Shown piece by piece: positions 1 through 8,715 of a DNA stretch of 11,463 nucleotides; within the stretch, counting starts at the first letter, position 1, and the number at the start of each line of letters is the position of its first letter. The translations under genes were made by a program, and so were the position numbers. The stretch is from Larix sibirica. Taxonomy: Eukaryota; Streptophyta; Pinopsida; Pinales; Pinaceae. Below the pieces are notes generated by a model. The model saw only the letters and a list, made by a program, of their open reading frames with translations, was not told the DNA's origin and made no database searches. The stretch spans positions 9,917 to 21,379 of the forward strand of contig NWUY0300049572.1 of NCBI GenBank assembly GCA_004151065.3, given 5' to 3'.

Positions 1-33
1 AATATATTTGTAGTATACAACCTTCACCCACAG

Positions 34-49
34 CCCCCCCCCCCTCCCC
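34..49 (+). repeat. C-rich homopolymer tract in LINE ORF2
   Basis: Eleven C residues (34-44), then T and four more C. On the minus strand it is a G tract lying just before the GLWVKVV codons, and the reading frame changes around it. It may be a site of slippage, or a sequencing length error. Confidence 0.6.
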
Positions 50-616
50 TTTAGAGTTCTCCAAGCACCTTTAACATCTAGGCCTTAGCAAAATGTATGG
101 GATCCTTTCATCCCCATCCACTTAGTTCCTTTTTCCATGCTAGCTTGTTCCAAGCCACCCAATGAAAATCCTTCTCTCCCTGTCTTCCCTTCCAAAGAAA
201 ATTGTAACATAACTTCCTGATCTGGTCCAAGATACCAGTAGGCACATATGCTAAGGATACCCAATATATAGGAATGGATTCCATTACAAATTTTACTAGT
301 GTTAAACTGCTCCCCTGGACAAGCATTTATTGCACCATTGCTGTAATGTTTTCTCAATTTAACCTACTAGCCAGGCCTTGTCCCTTTTGAGATAATCATT
401 TGGATTCGGCATGAAACCTAAATATTTTGAACCTTTGTTTGCATCCACTAGAGAAAAATCAAACTAAGTACCTATCCAATCAATCATTTCCTATTCAAAG
501 TTAATAATGGATATAGTTCACTTCCTCTCATAATAAATCATGCCAGAAGCAACAACAAAGAGGTCTAATATCCCTTTAAGCTTAACTACTCTCCTGGACC
601 CAATGGAGAATATCAT

Positions 617-640
617 TTTATCATAAGCAAAAAGTAAATG
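617..640 (-). other. RT catalytic box (xADD) with first Asp lost
   Basis: The frame reads [12 protein letters not shown], which aligns with the LINE consensus HLLFADD. The codon at 623-625 reads TAT on the minus strand, one change from GAT, so the first of the two metal-binding aspartates is a tyrosine. In reverse transcriptases both Asp residues are needed for polymerisation (family knowledge), so this copy could not have been active even without its frameshifts. Confidence 0.75.
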
Positions 641-1125
641 GGTCACATAGATCTGACATCATATTTGAATACCTCTGAAGAAACCGTTGATCTTGGCTTG
701 ATGAAAAAGATAACTTAGACCCTCCACCACTAAGATAAAAAAGTAAGGGAGCAAGAGGGAAACCTTGCCTTAGACCCCTTGCAGGCCTAAAAAACCCAGA
801 TGCAGAGCCATTAACCAATACTACAAAAGAAATACTTGTAACACAAGAGATGATCCAATTCACAACCTAAAGATCAAACCCAACTTACAACAACACTAGT
901 CTCAAAAAGAGCTTGTTGACCTTGACAATCATAGCTGGTAGATGTTTCATCTTTATGTATGCACATATTCCTGGGAAGTACCTACTGCATCATGAATCTG
1001 TCTTCCTGAAAAAGAAAATTGCTCATGAGATACCAATGCATATATGATGTCCTTGATCCTTCTAGCAATGACCTTAGCAATCAACTTGTAAATAAAACCA
1101 ACATAGATCCATCTTAACCCAGATC

Positions 1126-1126
1126 T
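1126..1126. other. Single N within the LINE reverse transcriptase
   Basis: This N lies between RNNKM and RSGLRW in the minus-strand frame. Weak RT homology on both sides keeps about the right spacing, so an ambiguous base is plausible here, unlike at 9742. Confidence 0.5.
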
Positions 1127-1259
1127 NTTCATCTTATTGTTTCTTGACGTGAGAAAACTCAATGAACAAGGATATATTATCCTTCCCCATTGCATCAATC
1201 GATTAACCATGATCACTTTATAGAGGTCAGCGAATGTGTAGAGTGTCTTTATCACTTAA

Positions 1260-2605
1260 TTGTGGAGTCTCCATGTGAGATTGTTATTGCCTTGCATACC
1301 TTTTCTTGATCTCACTCTCCAACAATGGATCATTACATTCAAAGGAATGGGGATTTATTCATTAGTGTAGTCACATAGTGAGATGATAGATCTTCAAGTA
1401 ATGTTTCATCACTGTAGCATATCTACTAATTTCTAGGGAAATGTACCATGTCCCTAGCAATGGCACTAATTTGTTACCTCCCAAACTTGCACTTGAAATA
1501 TTATGTCCTAAATACCAAATAGGGAAGGCCTAAAGGCACTTAGGAGTGTTTCACTACCACCACATCAGCGGCTCCTCTCACTTAGGAATTTCAGTTCTTG
1601 TCCTAGTCCTAGTCTAAATAAAAGAAGTGGAAATTTGAGTCATCTATGATGCAAGTCTGCCTATTTTGTTTAAAAGAACATCATAACCATGAACCAACCT
1701 TTAAAAAGGTATGAAAATCACGATCCTTTGGTATCATAAGCAAGTGATCATATACATACAAATTGAATCAGATCCTCAAAAACGAGTTGAATGTCTTCAA
1801 AGATTAATGGAGCTTTCAAATCATAAATGGTTTAAAATCATAGGCCGGGCCAAGTAAAGCATTGACTATCCAAAGGCTCCATCCTGCATTCACAAACAAA
1901 AGGAACTTGAGATTCCTGTAGTAGTCCCTGATTCAAATCTTCCTGTACTCCATTTCAAACAAAGCAGCAAAAGATAAAAGTTGTATTTATGCATCAGTCC
2001 GAATAGGCATAGTTAGGAAGTCGACCTTCGATACGATTTTCGAGCAAACGAAGCAAAATAAAAAAAAATACGCAACATGGTATTTTTCCATAACATGCCC
2101 AATTACGTTCATTGTGGGTAGTTTGGAAAAAATCGACATGGATTGAGAGAAATTGGGGTTTTTTATAGACTAAATTTCCTAGAATTGCTGGTTGTGGGTA
2201 GTTCTCCACAACACCTAGTGTTAAATCAGCTTCTCAGTCAGCATGGAATTGTTCTTTAGATAAATCATGGTAATTTATCATTGATCCTTAGTTTAATTAA
2301 AATCAAACCAAATCTCTCAAATCTCAGTCAAATAATCAAATCCACATTTTTAGCCAGACAACACATAGCTCGATTTTGTTGGAAATGTTGCTAACTTTGT
2401 GGAAACTAAACAAATCAATGTCGAGCATCTTATGTGCAAGCAGTGGAGCAACATTTTCTTGATTTGAGGAGAAGATATGGATCTATCAACATGGATATGA
2501 ACACATATTGAGCTAAGTATTTTCCATTCAAGTTTTTGTTGATGATGAGATGCGATATGCGCAGTTTTATTTTCATAGAGTTGGTGGACATGTACACATT
2601 AGCAT
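1260..2605. other. No recognisable gene; decayed repeat DNA
   Basis: I could not assign this stretch to any family. All frames on both strands are short and broken, and the minus-strand frame at 1994-2209 has no recognisable domain. It contains a short direct repeat of TGTGGGTAGTT (2113-2123 and 2193-2203), the second copy lying within a perfect hairpin (2191-2212). It lies inside the block that separates the two LINE ORF2 pieces, so it may be part of a nested element. Confidence 0.5.
2191..2212. repeat. Perfect 7-bp inverted repeat, 8-nt loop
   Basis: GTTGTGG at 2191-2197 is the exact reverse complement of CCACAAC at 2206-2212. No T tract follows and the setting is eukaryotic, so a bacterial-type terminator is not implied. 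A function is not evident. Confidence 0.5.
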
Positions 2606-2920
2606 TTGTCCATTCTGCATGACCCATTTATGGATAATAGATACTTTTTGATGAGGAATACTCGAGGAACAAGCCGATTTTCCTTACATGCAAGAGTAAT
2701 TTTACATGATATGCACCAAGAAATAATGTTTCAACTGCACAAAACAGTCACCAAGTTGAGGTTTAGTCCTAGCAGTCCAACAAAGATGTATGCCATTGTC
2801 ATTCAATCATCAAAATATGCTTGCACGAGATATTGGAAAACATACCCACATCATGAGGAAAGGATCATTGTTGTGCCCTATGTGTCCATATTTCATGTGA
2901 AGAGGGAGTTCCTATCTTAA
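2606..2920 (+). CDS. Unassigned 104-codon open frame, doubtful gene
   Basis: An ATG-initiated open frame of 104 codons, longer than other frames in this 4.4-kb block. The product is basic, rich in His, Arg and Ser, with no signal peptide, membrane segment or motif that I recognise. No start context, intron boundary or neighbouring exon supports expression. It might be a relic of the coding part of whatever element occupies 1260-5650, or simply chance. I assign no function. Confidence 0.15.
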   Translation: MSILHDPFMDNRYFLMRNTRGTSRFSLHARVILHDMHQEIMFQLHKTVTKLRFSPSSPTKMYAIVIQSSKYACTRYWKTYPHHEERIIVVPYVSIFHVKREFLS

Positions 2921-3700
2921 GCGGTTGACAAGCTTATTGAAAACATAGGGATTTTATGGCCATTCCTTATATTTGGAATGATACCCATGATCATTAAACT
3001 AAAGCATATATTTACTTGTCTGATTTTACTTATGAAATAATGTTGTCCTGAGCATATTGCCATGAACAAGTAGAAATCATATGATGCTATCAAATTCATT
3101 GCAGCAACATAAATTCAATGTTATGATGATTGCATGTGATATGTTTTAATTTGGAGATGGTGTGGTTGTCGAATTGTAGAAGTTATACAATATTATTAAA
3201 TGAGCAGGTGGTTTTGGACAATGAATTTCAAGGCTATGAACCCTCATCCAAATCTCTGCAATTTCATTAAAATGAGAGGCTACAAATTTATAAATAGGTG
3301 TTCCAATTTATATTTATGCATGAGCGTGAATGAGAGAAATATTAACAAGATGAGGTGCTTGAGATAGTTCATCATTGTGTTTAGATGGTTGATAATATTT
3401 TTTTTCCAAGAAGATTTCTATTACCCACGAATCTTTCATATTTCTGCATAACTCTGATAATTATCTTGTAGCAAAAAAACATCTTTAAAATTATGGTAGT
3501 TCTATCATAATATCAAGCTTATTAGGGAATCAATTTTATTGTCGATATCACAAGGTTGTGTTGATCACTAGAAATATAGATATGCCTTATCAACAATGGG
3601 ATATGAATGGATACCCTTTATAGCAACATGCATAGATTGGTTTTTTGTTCACATTTCAACAAATTTTCAATATTTTGATTGCATTGGTTCTAACATGTGT
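2921..3700. other. AT-rich stretch without recognisable genes
   Basis: No frame of useful length or recognisable domain is seen on either strand. The only notable signal is TATAAATAGG at 3289-3298, a good match to a plant TATA box, followed by about 100 nt without ATG-rich coding sequence. It could be an LTR or other element promoter, but a chance match is quite possible in DNA this AT-rich. Confidence 0.4.
3289..3298 (+). promoter_or_regulatory. TATA-like box
   Basis: TATAAATAGG matches the plant TATA consensus well. No downstream gene is recognised, so if it is real it most likely belonged to a retroelement. Support is the motif alone. Confidence 0.25.
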
Positions 3701-4017
3701 TTGGTACCAGTTGTGGGGGCATGAAAAAGTCAAAAGATATTCATCTCTAAATGGCATTCTTTAATAAGAACTATGTATCAGAACTTTGTAAACAATGGCA
3801 ACTCAAATTTCCTATGGTAGCATGCTATGTTCCTATAGCATCATGTTTGAAGGACACTTTTTGCACAATGATTGCAACCAGCTGAGGCAGAGTGAAGGGA
3901 TTTAGCGACATGGATCATGTGCTCCTGATGATTGTTTAAGCAAGAATTGATCATCCTTTCTAGAGCGTGCATAATAAAAAAACCATGTGTGTGACTTTGA
4001 GGCCAATTTTTCAGAAT

Positions 4018-4085
4018 TTCCTATAGCAAACTCTGTTCTTGTAGCAACTACAACTCCAATTCTTGTTCCCGCAGCAACAAAATTT
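4018..4085 (+). repeat. Degenerate short tandem repeat, block 1 (GTAGCAAC/GCAGCAAC)
   Basis: Three units in a row: TTCCTATAGCAAACTCTG, then a unit starting TTCTTGTAGCAACTAC, then TTCTTGTTCCCGCAGCAAC. Unit length varies from 18 to 26 nt, and each unit opens with a pyrimidine-rich TTCYTR segment followed by (G/T)AGCAAC. Looser relatives occur at 3811-3846. The same motif recurs about 1 kb downstream, which ties both blocks to one repeat element. Confidence 0.55.
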
Positions 4086-4985
4086 CTAGTGTCCATCATT
4101 TTAGTTCGAGTTCATTCTAGCAGAATGTTCTTTGTCATCCAACCAATATTTCTTCATTTGTCTTCCATGGCATCAAACATCCGAAGAAGGTAAGGTTGGC
4201 GGTAAGCAAGCTCTAACTTCAAGTAGTCATTTTACATGGAAATTCATGCACATCAATTTTTTAAGTTTCCACTTTCTATCACCCTTTCTATAGTCCATAA
4301 CTCACTTTATTACCTTCTTCACTCCATTTCCATTGCTATCATAATCCTTTCATTGTGCCAAGAACATCATTTCAAAGAACTCATAATCTAATCTCATTAG
4401 ACCTACTACCTTGTTATACTTTATATTTTTCCAAAAACTAAAATAAAGAGAACAAGAGGGAAGGAAACTATATTTGTTGCATGAGGAAATGCAAGATATT
4501 AGGTGCGGGGGAGAGGTTGAGCTCCAGATTTGACATGATTAGGAGGACAGTTTAATTAAGTTCTATAGCATTCATCTTCTATATTTCACTTATTTACACT
4601 TTCATTGTCACATATTTACCTATTTCATCCATTCTTATCCATCTTCACTCATATGAACTTCAAAAGGATTAATAATGTTAAAAATATTAATATTCCATGT
4701 ATTAATGATTATTTTGGAGCATATGAGTTTGTTTCTTAACCAATTTCTTGAAGATGTAGCAAGATTCAATGATTTTCATGTTGCTGCAGGAACCAGACTT
4801 CCTGTAGATGATAGTTTTTGTAGGTCAACTTGCCATGCAATTTCCAAACAAATGGTGAGGAATTTTGAAAATCCGTTGCAAAACCAAGAATATGTTCATT
4901 TAGGTGAATCGTGAGGAAACACCCCAAAAAAGGCGAAGCAAGTGGTTTAAGGATTGGACCTTTCAAGCCTATTTTTGTTGTTGTT
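4086..4985. other. No recognisable gene between the repeat blocks
   Basis: Short frames only; none has a domain I can name. It contains pyrimidine-rich tracts (about 4255-4400 and 4560-4660) and one reversed repeat unit at 4780-4793. The open frames at 4675-4914 on the plus strand and 4766-4966 on the minus strand overlap each other and look fortuitous. Confidence 0.45.
4780..4793 (-). repeat. Inverted copy of the GCAGCAAC repeat unit
   Basis: GTTGCTGCAGGAAC here is the reverse complement of GTTCCTGCAGCAAC, the consensus core of the direct units before and after it. A single reversed unit between two direct blocks suggests local rearrangement or a palindrome-prone sequence (CTGCAG lies at its centre). 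Confidence 0.5.
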
Positions 4986-5083
4986 GATCTTGCAGCAACC
5001 TAGTTTGATCCTACAACAATGTAGTTTTATCCTACAGCAACGCAGTCTGTTCTTGCAACAACTATCTATTCCTGCAATTTTGG
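4986..5083 (+). repeat. Degenerate ~21-nt tandem repeat, block 2 (YCTGCAGCAAC)
   Basis: Five consecutive units: 4986-5006 (GATCTTGCAGCAACC...), 5007-5028 (GATCCTACAACAAT...), 5029-5049 (ATCCTACAGCAACGC...), 5050-5068 (TTCTTGCAACAAC...) and a partial one at 5069-5083 (TTCCTGCAATTTTGG). Spacing is 19-22 nt, and the conserved core is YCTRCARCAAC followed by a T-rich spacer. In one frame it would give a heptad-like peptide around P-A/T-A/T-T, but that frame holds stops. Short tandem arrays of this kind are common in LTRs and leader regions of plant retroelements. Confidence 0.65.
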
Positions 5084-5291
5084 CTAGCAATTTGACCTTA
5101 TATTTCCATCAATGAATTTGGGAATATGGAAAAATGTTTATATGCTCTTAATGATATTAAACCAATTCAAATAACTTTCATCTTCCTAATTTAACTATGT
5201 CCATGATTGGGTTGGTTGTAGATCCATTTGTATAGGATTTGATCTCATCTTGTTGTAACTCTTTTCCTTTTTGTGAAGGGAGAGCTTTATG

Positions 5292-5301
5292 TATAAATAA
5301 G
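5292..5301 (+). promoter_or_regulatory. TATA-like box before a purine-rich leader
   Basis: TATAAATAAG is followed by about 90 nt of strongly purine-rich sequence (5301-5395) and then a long stretch without an open frame, as in the R/U5 part of plant LTRs. It lies 209 nt downstream of the second repeat block. The motif is clear, the role is inferred. Confidence 0.35.
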
Positions 5302-5684
5302 ATAGAATAGAAGCATGGATTAGATTAGGGATGGAGAAGAGTTAGGTAGAAGTAGAGGTTGCAGCTTGAGAGGGGTTGAAGAGTAAGGGATAGATTTTAA
5401 GGCCTTTTGCACCATGTTCTTCTGCCAACATAAGGGTTAATTTAAGTGCCATAAATTTTTCTTCATTATTTGTACCCCTTCAAAAGATGCTTTAAGATTG
5501 TAGTAATATTTTTCCTGTAGATATAAAATTCCACAACCTCCATTGACGAGTGAGTGATTCTAAGAAGCACCGTCAAAAAAATCCCAGCATTTTGATTTGT
5601 CAGTATCTCATTTCCTTACATGTCTTATAGATTAAAAACATCTCCCCCATATTAGGTTGTAAGCACCTCACTACTCTTGGTGTA

Positions 5685-7263
5685 ATTACATATAGATATA
5701 GGTCTATAATCTTCCAGATTTGTAGCATTATCTGGTTTAGGGATCAGATTTATGAAGGTTGAGTTGAAAGCAACCAGAATTCTGCCATTGAACCCGGATT
5801 CGTCAATTACTTTTAGAAAATCATGTTCAAACACTTCTAGAAAGCTCAAAATAAACTCTACAACCCATCCATAAGGACTAGGGCTCTTACCCTCTGCATA
5901 GAGTGTATAGATTCACTAAGCTCCCTAGGGGTGATCTCCTCCATTTGCTCAACATTTTGATCCTCATTGACATATGAGGGGTATAGAGCAATGAGTCTCA
6001 TCATCTGAGCCATAGAGGTCCTGTTATCTTCCTAAAATATCTTGCTAAAATGATTCACTCCTACTTTAGAAAGATTTCTAAGTCAAATCTCAGCATTTTC
6101 ATCATCTTCTAAATGCTAAAGAGAGTATATATTATTTATGTACTTTACAAATTTGTGGTTTTTTTTTAATTTTCATCACCCTTCTTCAACCATGTTGCCC
6201 TACTTTGTAACCTCTAGGTGGCTTCCTCTTCATCTAGTATTTTCCTTCCTTTTATTTCAAGGTCCACTATTCCTTTTTTCTGATCCTTAGTCACATAGCC
6301 TTCCAAATTATTAGCATGGAAATTTTCCAAGGTGCCCTCAATAATTTTGAGTTCATCCTGTTGATCATCTTTCCTCCTAGCAACACAAATAATCGTTTCA
6401 ACCTTGATAAAATTTAGATTATGTAAAAATTGTATGTTTGCAGATTATTTGCTAGTGCTATCAAAAGGTCTCTGATAAGTCTTTAACCAATTGTATGTAA
6501 CCCTCATCCTCCAACCAGGAGGAATTGAACTTGAAAGGATCGGGGGGATTCTCTTATCCAAAGTGAATCTCCATTAGAACTAGAAAATGATCAGATTCCC
6601 CCCTATTCTGACCCATTGCTTGATGTTGGTAGTTGAATGAAGGAGCCCTTCATTGACCATAATTCTATCAAGACTCATGGTGATCCGAACCTAACCAACC
6701 CTCATATTTCTCCAAGTGGGCCTAAGCCAAGCTAGCACAATGTCATAAAAATTGTACTCATAAAGTCTTTGGACAAAATAATCCGATAGAGTATCTCTAG
6801 TATGTGCATGACAACCCCATATCTCTAGTTCCCCCAAGGTGAACTTAAGATCACCACCAAGTATGACCCTATCCAAACTCAACAAACCCGACTGAAAAAG
6901 ATTGTCCTAGAAGGGGACCGTATGCTTGTAAGGCCCGTAGATATTAAAAAAGGTATAGAATTGGCTAAGGTCCCTCGACAAAAGAGAAGTTGTAAGTCCC
7001 AAAGCAATTGCCTAGTTGTTTGTACAATGATATGTCCGCATTTTCCAGTCGGTGATAATACCTCCTGAACTTCCGATAACATCAAGCCAATGGAAGTCCC
7101 ACCTTGGCAATAAAAGTTTCATATCTTCAACTATTGATTCTCCCACATCAAGAGTTTCCTGTATAAAAAGAACATTGCACTTTTGTAAAAGCACTGTTCT
7201 TTTTAGGGAATTTTTTTTTGCAAGGAACTCCATCCCACGAATATTGAAGGTCATAACTAACAT
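5685..7263 (-). pseudogene. LINE ORF2, AP-type endonuclease plus start of reverse transcriptase, decayed
   Basis: ORF2 of a plant LINE nicks the target and reverse transcribes the element. The chosen start, ATG at 7263, is followed at once by M-T-F-N-I-R-G, the usual endonuclease opening. Then come FIQET (catalytic Glu at 7156-7158), FNIYGPYKH, VILGGDLKFTLGELEIWG (about 6820-6861), PTWRNMRVG, SLDRIMVNEGLL, and SDH at 6587-6595. The linker has a GDEN box near 6166-6180, then PSPYGWVVEFIL and FNSTFINLIPK with YRPISICN at the RT start. Damage: in-frame stops at 7012-7014, 6907-6909 (P-F-stop, where the family has Trp) and 6688-6690, a frame change at a six-C run (6598-6603), another near an A run (6159-6167), and GGDLN changed to GGDLK. 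The RT is cut off after its first block. Confidence 0.92.
6587..6595 (-). other. Endonuclease SDH catalytic triplet (retained)
   Basis: The minus strand reads G-E-S-D-H-F-L-V-L-M-E-I, the closing SDH motif of APE-like endonucleases with its catalytic His. It lies one frame away from the preceding endonuclease segment because of an indel at or near the C run at 6598-6603. Confidence 0.8.
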
Positions 7264-7571
7264 TGAGTAACCTTAGAAATCGGTATCCTTTTTATAAGAG
7301 ATCCCTTGATGGTTTTTGTCTTCCCGCACCAATGTCAAGAACAACTTGTTCCGAAGATGATGCTAAGGATTACTTCCTCCCTCTCAAGCAAGCAGAGGAA
7401 CATATAGTTTTATGACATAAAACTCCACCAAAAATAGGCTCCTTCAAAGAATTCATATTGCTATGAGGATGAAAGTGATACCTTGAGCCTCCTGGTAAAG
7501 AGGAGGGTGCTCTCACATACCCACCACGAGATGATTCCAGATACATAAAAGAAGCCTCTAATGGACTATCA

Positions 7572-7997
7572 AGATGATGATGAGCCATAATAGAAGAAAG
7601 GAGAAAGGATTCTCATCGAGAATCCCATGCCCTCTCCCCTAACTTTCAGATAGCGAGGTGTATTCTCTCCCTTACCACGACCCAAATTTGGAGACACCTT
7701 GACCCCCACAGGTTTTATGCACAAATTAGGACAATATAATAGATCATGGCTTGTTACGACATTGATATAGGGAACAAGCAAGGATTCATTCTTCGAGAAG
7801 CCTATACCTTCTCCCACTTCATTCACAAAGGGAGGCGTGCTCTTTCTCTGTCCACAACCCACATCCATAGAAATTTTGGCCCCCACATGAGTTATACAAA
7901 GATTAACGGGGGGAGAAAGATAAGTTAGATGGTCAGAACCCGAGACATCATTTCCATAAGTCACCGTCGAGGATTCATAATCCTTTGAAAAGGACAT
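7572..7997 (-). repeat. Internal repeat of ORF1 C-terminus, period ~59-64 codons
   Basis: Within the frame at 7569-8048 one unit (about 7806-7997) and a second (about 7629-7805) align: MSFSKDYESS with IGFSKNESLL, NLCITHVGAKIS with NLCIKPVGVKVS, then G-x-G-x-x-x-x-T-P in both, each ending before G-E-G-I/M-G-F-S. A third, partial unit begins at about 7628 (GEGMGFS) and ends at the frame's stop. The two NLCI motifs are 59 codons (177 nt) apart. The DNA is also similar (CCCCCACA and surroundings near 7703 and 7880). This is old tandem duplication within the protein's variable tail. Confidence 0.7.
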
Positions 7998-8313
7998 TGC
8001 ATCCTCCATGTGGGTACCCAAACTCGAGAAAAGACTAAAATGGGGCATGTAAACCCTTCCTCTTTATGGTGGGTCAAAACACTTCTCATAGGAATAAGAC
8101 TTAAGGCTATAGTCGATGATAATGGGACCTTCTCTGATAGATCTAGGGCTAGATTGAGCCCCTTCCACTAGGATCCTCTAGAGCCCCTCTAATCCTCTCC
8201 ATTGAAAGAATAAGGGAATTCAATAAATTATTCTCCTTCCTGAAAGACGTTGTGATGTTACACCCAGTAGATGAAGAACCAGAATTACCCAAAAGATTCA
8301 CAAAATTCATCCT
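7713..8313 (-). repeat. ORF1 duplicated segment, copy A (original position)
   Basis: These 601 bases recur at 9141-9741 at a constant offset of 1428, with no net indel and about 17 substitutions by my count (roughly 97% identity). This copy is flanked on both sides by normal ORF1 sequence, so it is the one in its ancestral position. It covers the C-terminal part of ORF1, including one of the internal repeat units. Confidence 0.95.
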
Positions 8314-8715
8314 ATTACAAGCAACCCCTAAACATTCATCCATGGACTGTAAAAAATTGGGCATGTGTTTATTAAATTTATCTAACTGAGCTTCCAAAGG
8401 ATTTAAAAGCAGGTGGATTAACTTACCTTTTCTAAGGGTAGGAAAAACCTCTTCGCTTGTGAGAATGTTGTCTAACCTCTCCTTTCCATGTGAAAGATCT
8501 AAATTCTATGCCCACTGTCCATAAACTTTGTCCGACTTATGTCTGCCTTCCAAATACTCATCCAAGGAATTCTGCAAGTTCAAACTCAAAAAGACCAAAG
8601 GGAATTCAGTTGGACTATCACAGGTTGACGAGATCCGAGCTTGTTATGTTTCAGAATCCCCCTTTTAAACATCACCTCCTCTTCATGGGACCACAACCTG
8701 GATTTGTTCTTGAAA

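Larger units (their letters stand above)
1..1255 (-). pseudogene. LINE (plant L1 clade) ORF2 fragment, reverse transcriptase, decayed
   Basis: On the minus strand this reads as the reverse transcriptase part of a plant non-LTR retrotransposon ORF2, the enzyme that copies the element RNA at the nicked target. In order: FIYKLIAKVIARRIKDII with EQFSFSGRQIHDAV (about 950-1096), VNGSASGFF and [14 protein letters not shown] (738-779 for the latter), the catalytic box as HLLFAYD (617-640), KYLGF with a following N-Y-L stretch (about 350-440), then SIPIYWVSLAYVP with IRKLCYNFLWKG (108-326) and finally LWVKVVYYKYI at 1-33. These are consecutive blocks of the RT and its connection region, so the copy continues past the left edge. 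It uses at least three frames and has several stops, and the first catalytic Asp of the FADD box is Tyr. Weak RT-start homology (GRIIYPCSLSFL) extends to about 1255. The call of a LINE RT is firm; the 5' limit is not. Confidence 0.9.
3713..5640 (+). mobile_element. Possible degenerate LTR-like region of a nested retroelement
   Basis: Several weak signals sit in one plus-strand order: a G-rich tract (GTGGGGGC, 3713-3720) followed by TG, as at a polypurine tract and LTR start; two blocks of GCAGCAAC-type repeats (4018-4085, 4986-5083); TATAAATAAG at 5292-5301 followed by a purine-rich stretch with no long frame; and AGCACCGTC at 5566-5574, loosely like a primer-binding site. LTRs of plant Ty3/Gypsy elements have this sort of layout (family knowledge), but I found no second LTR, no gag-pol and no target-site duplication. 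Treat it as a hypothesis; the region may instead be unrelated old repeats. Confidence 0.3.

Noticed and set aside
85-357. A 90-codon minus-strand frame overlapping the RT fragment
   Set aside because: The overlapping frame at 108-326 gives the LINE match (SIPIYWVSLAYVP, IRKLCYNFLWKG); the longer one is out of register except at its end.
3987-4193. Plus-strand frame with repeated V/P-A-T residues as a possible peptide repeat
   Set aside because: The same repeat at 4986-5083 has stops in the corresponding frame, and unit lengths vary in non-multiples of three, so the repeat looks like DNA, not protein.
4986-5083. CRISPR-like array
   Set aside because: Units are degenerate, adjacent and about 21 nt without unique spacers, in eukaryotic DNA.
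5561-5580. A retroviral-type primer-binding site
   Set aside because: AGCACCGTC is only loosely similar to common plant primer sites and the rest of the site does not match, so it is mentioned only as weak context.
7052-7270. Plus-strand open frame of 72 codons
   Set aside because: It is antisense to the well-supported endonuclease start of LINE ORF2 and has no domain of its own.
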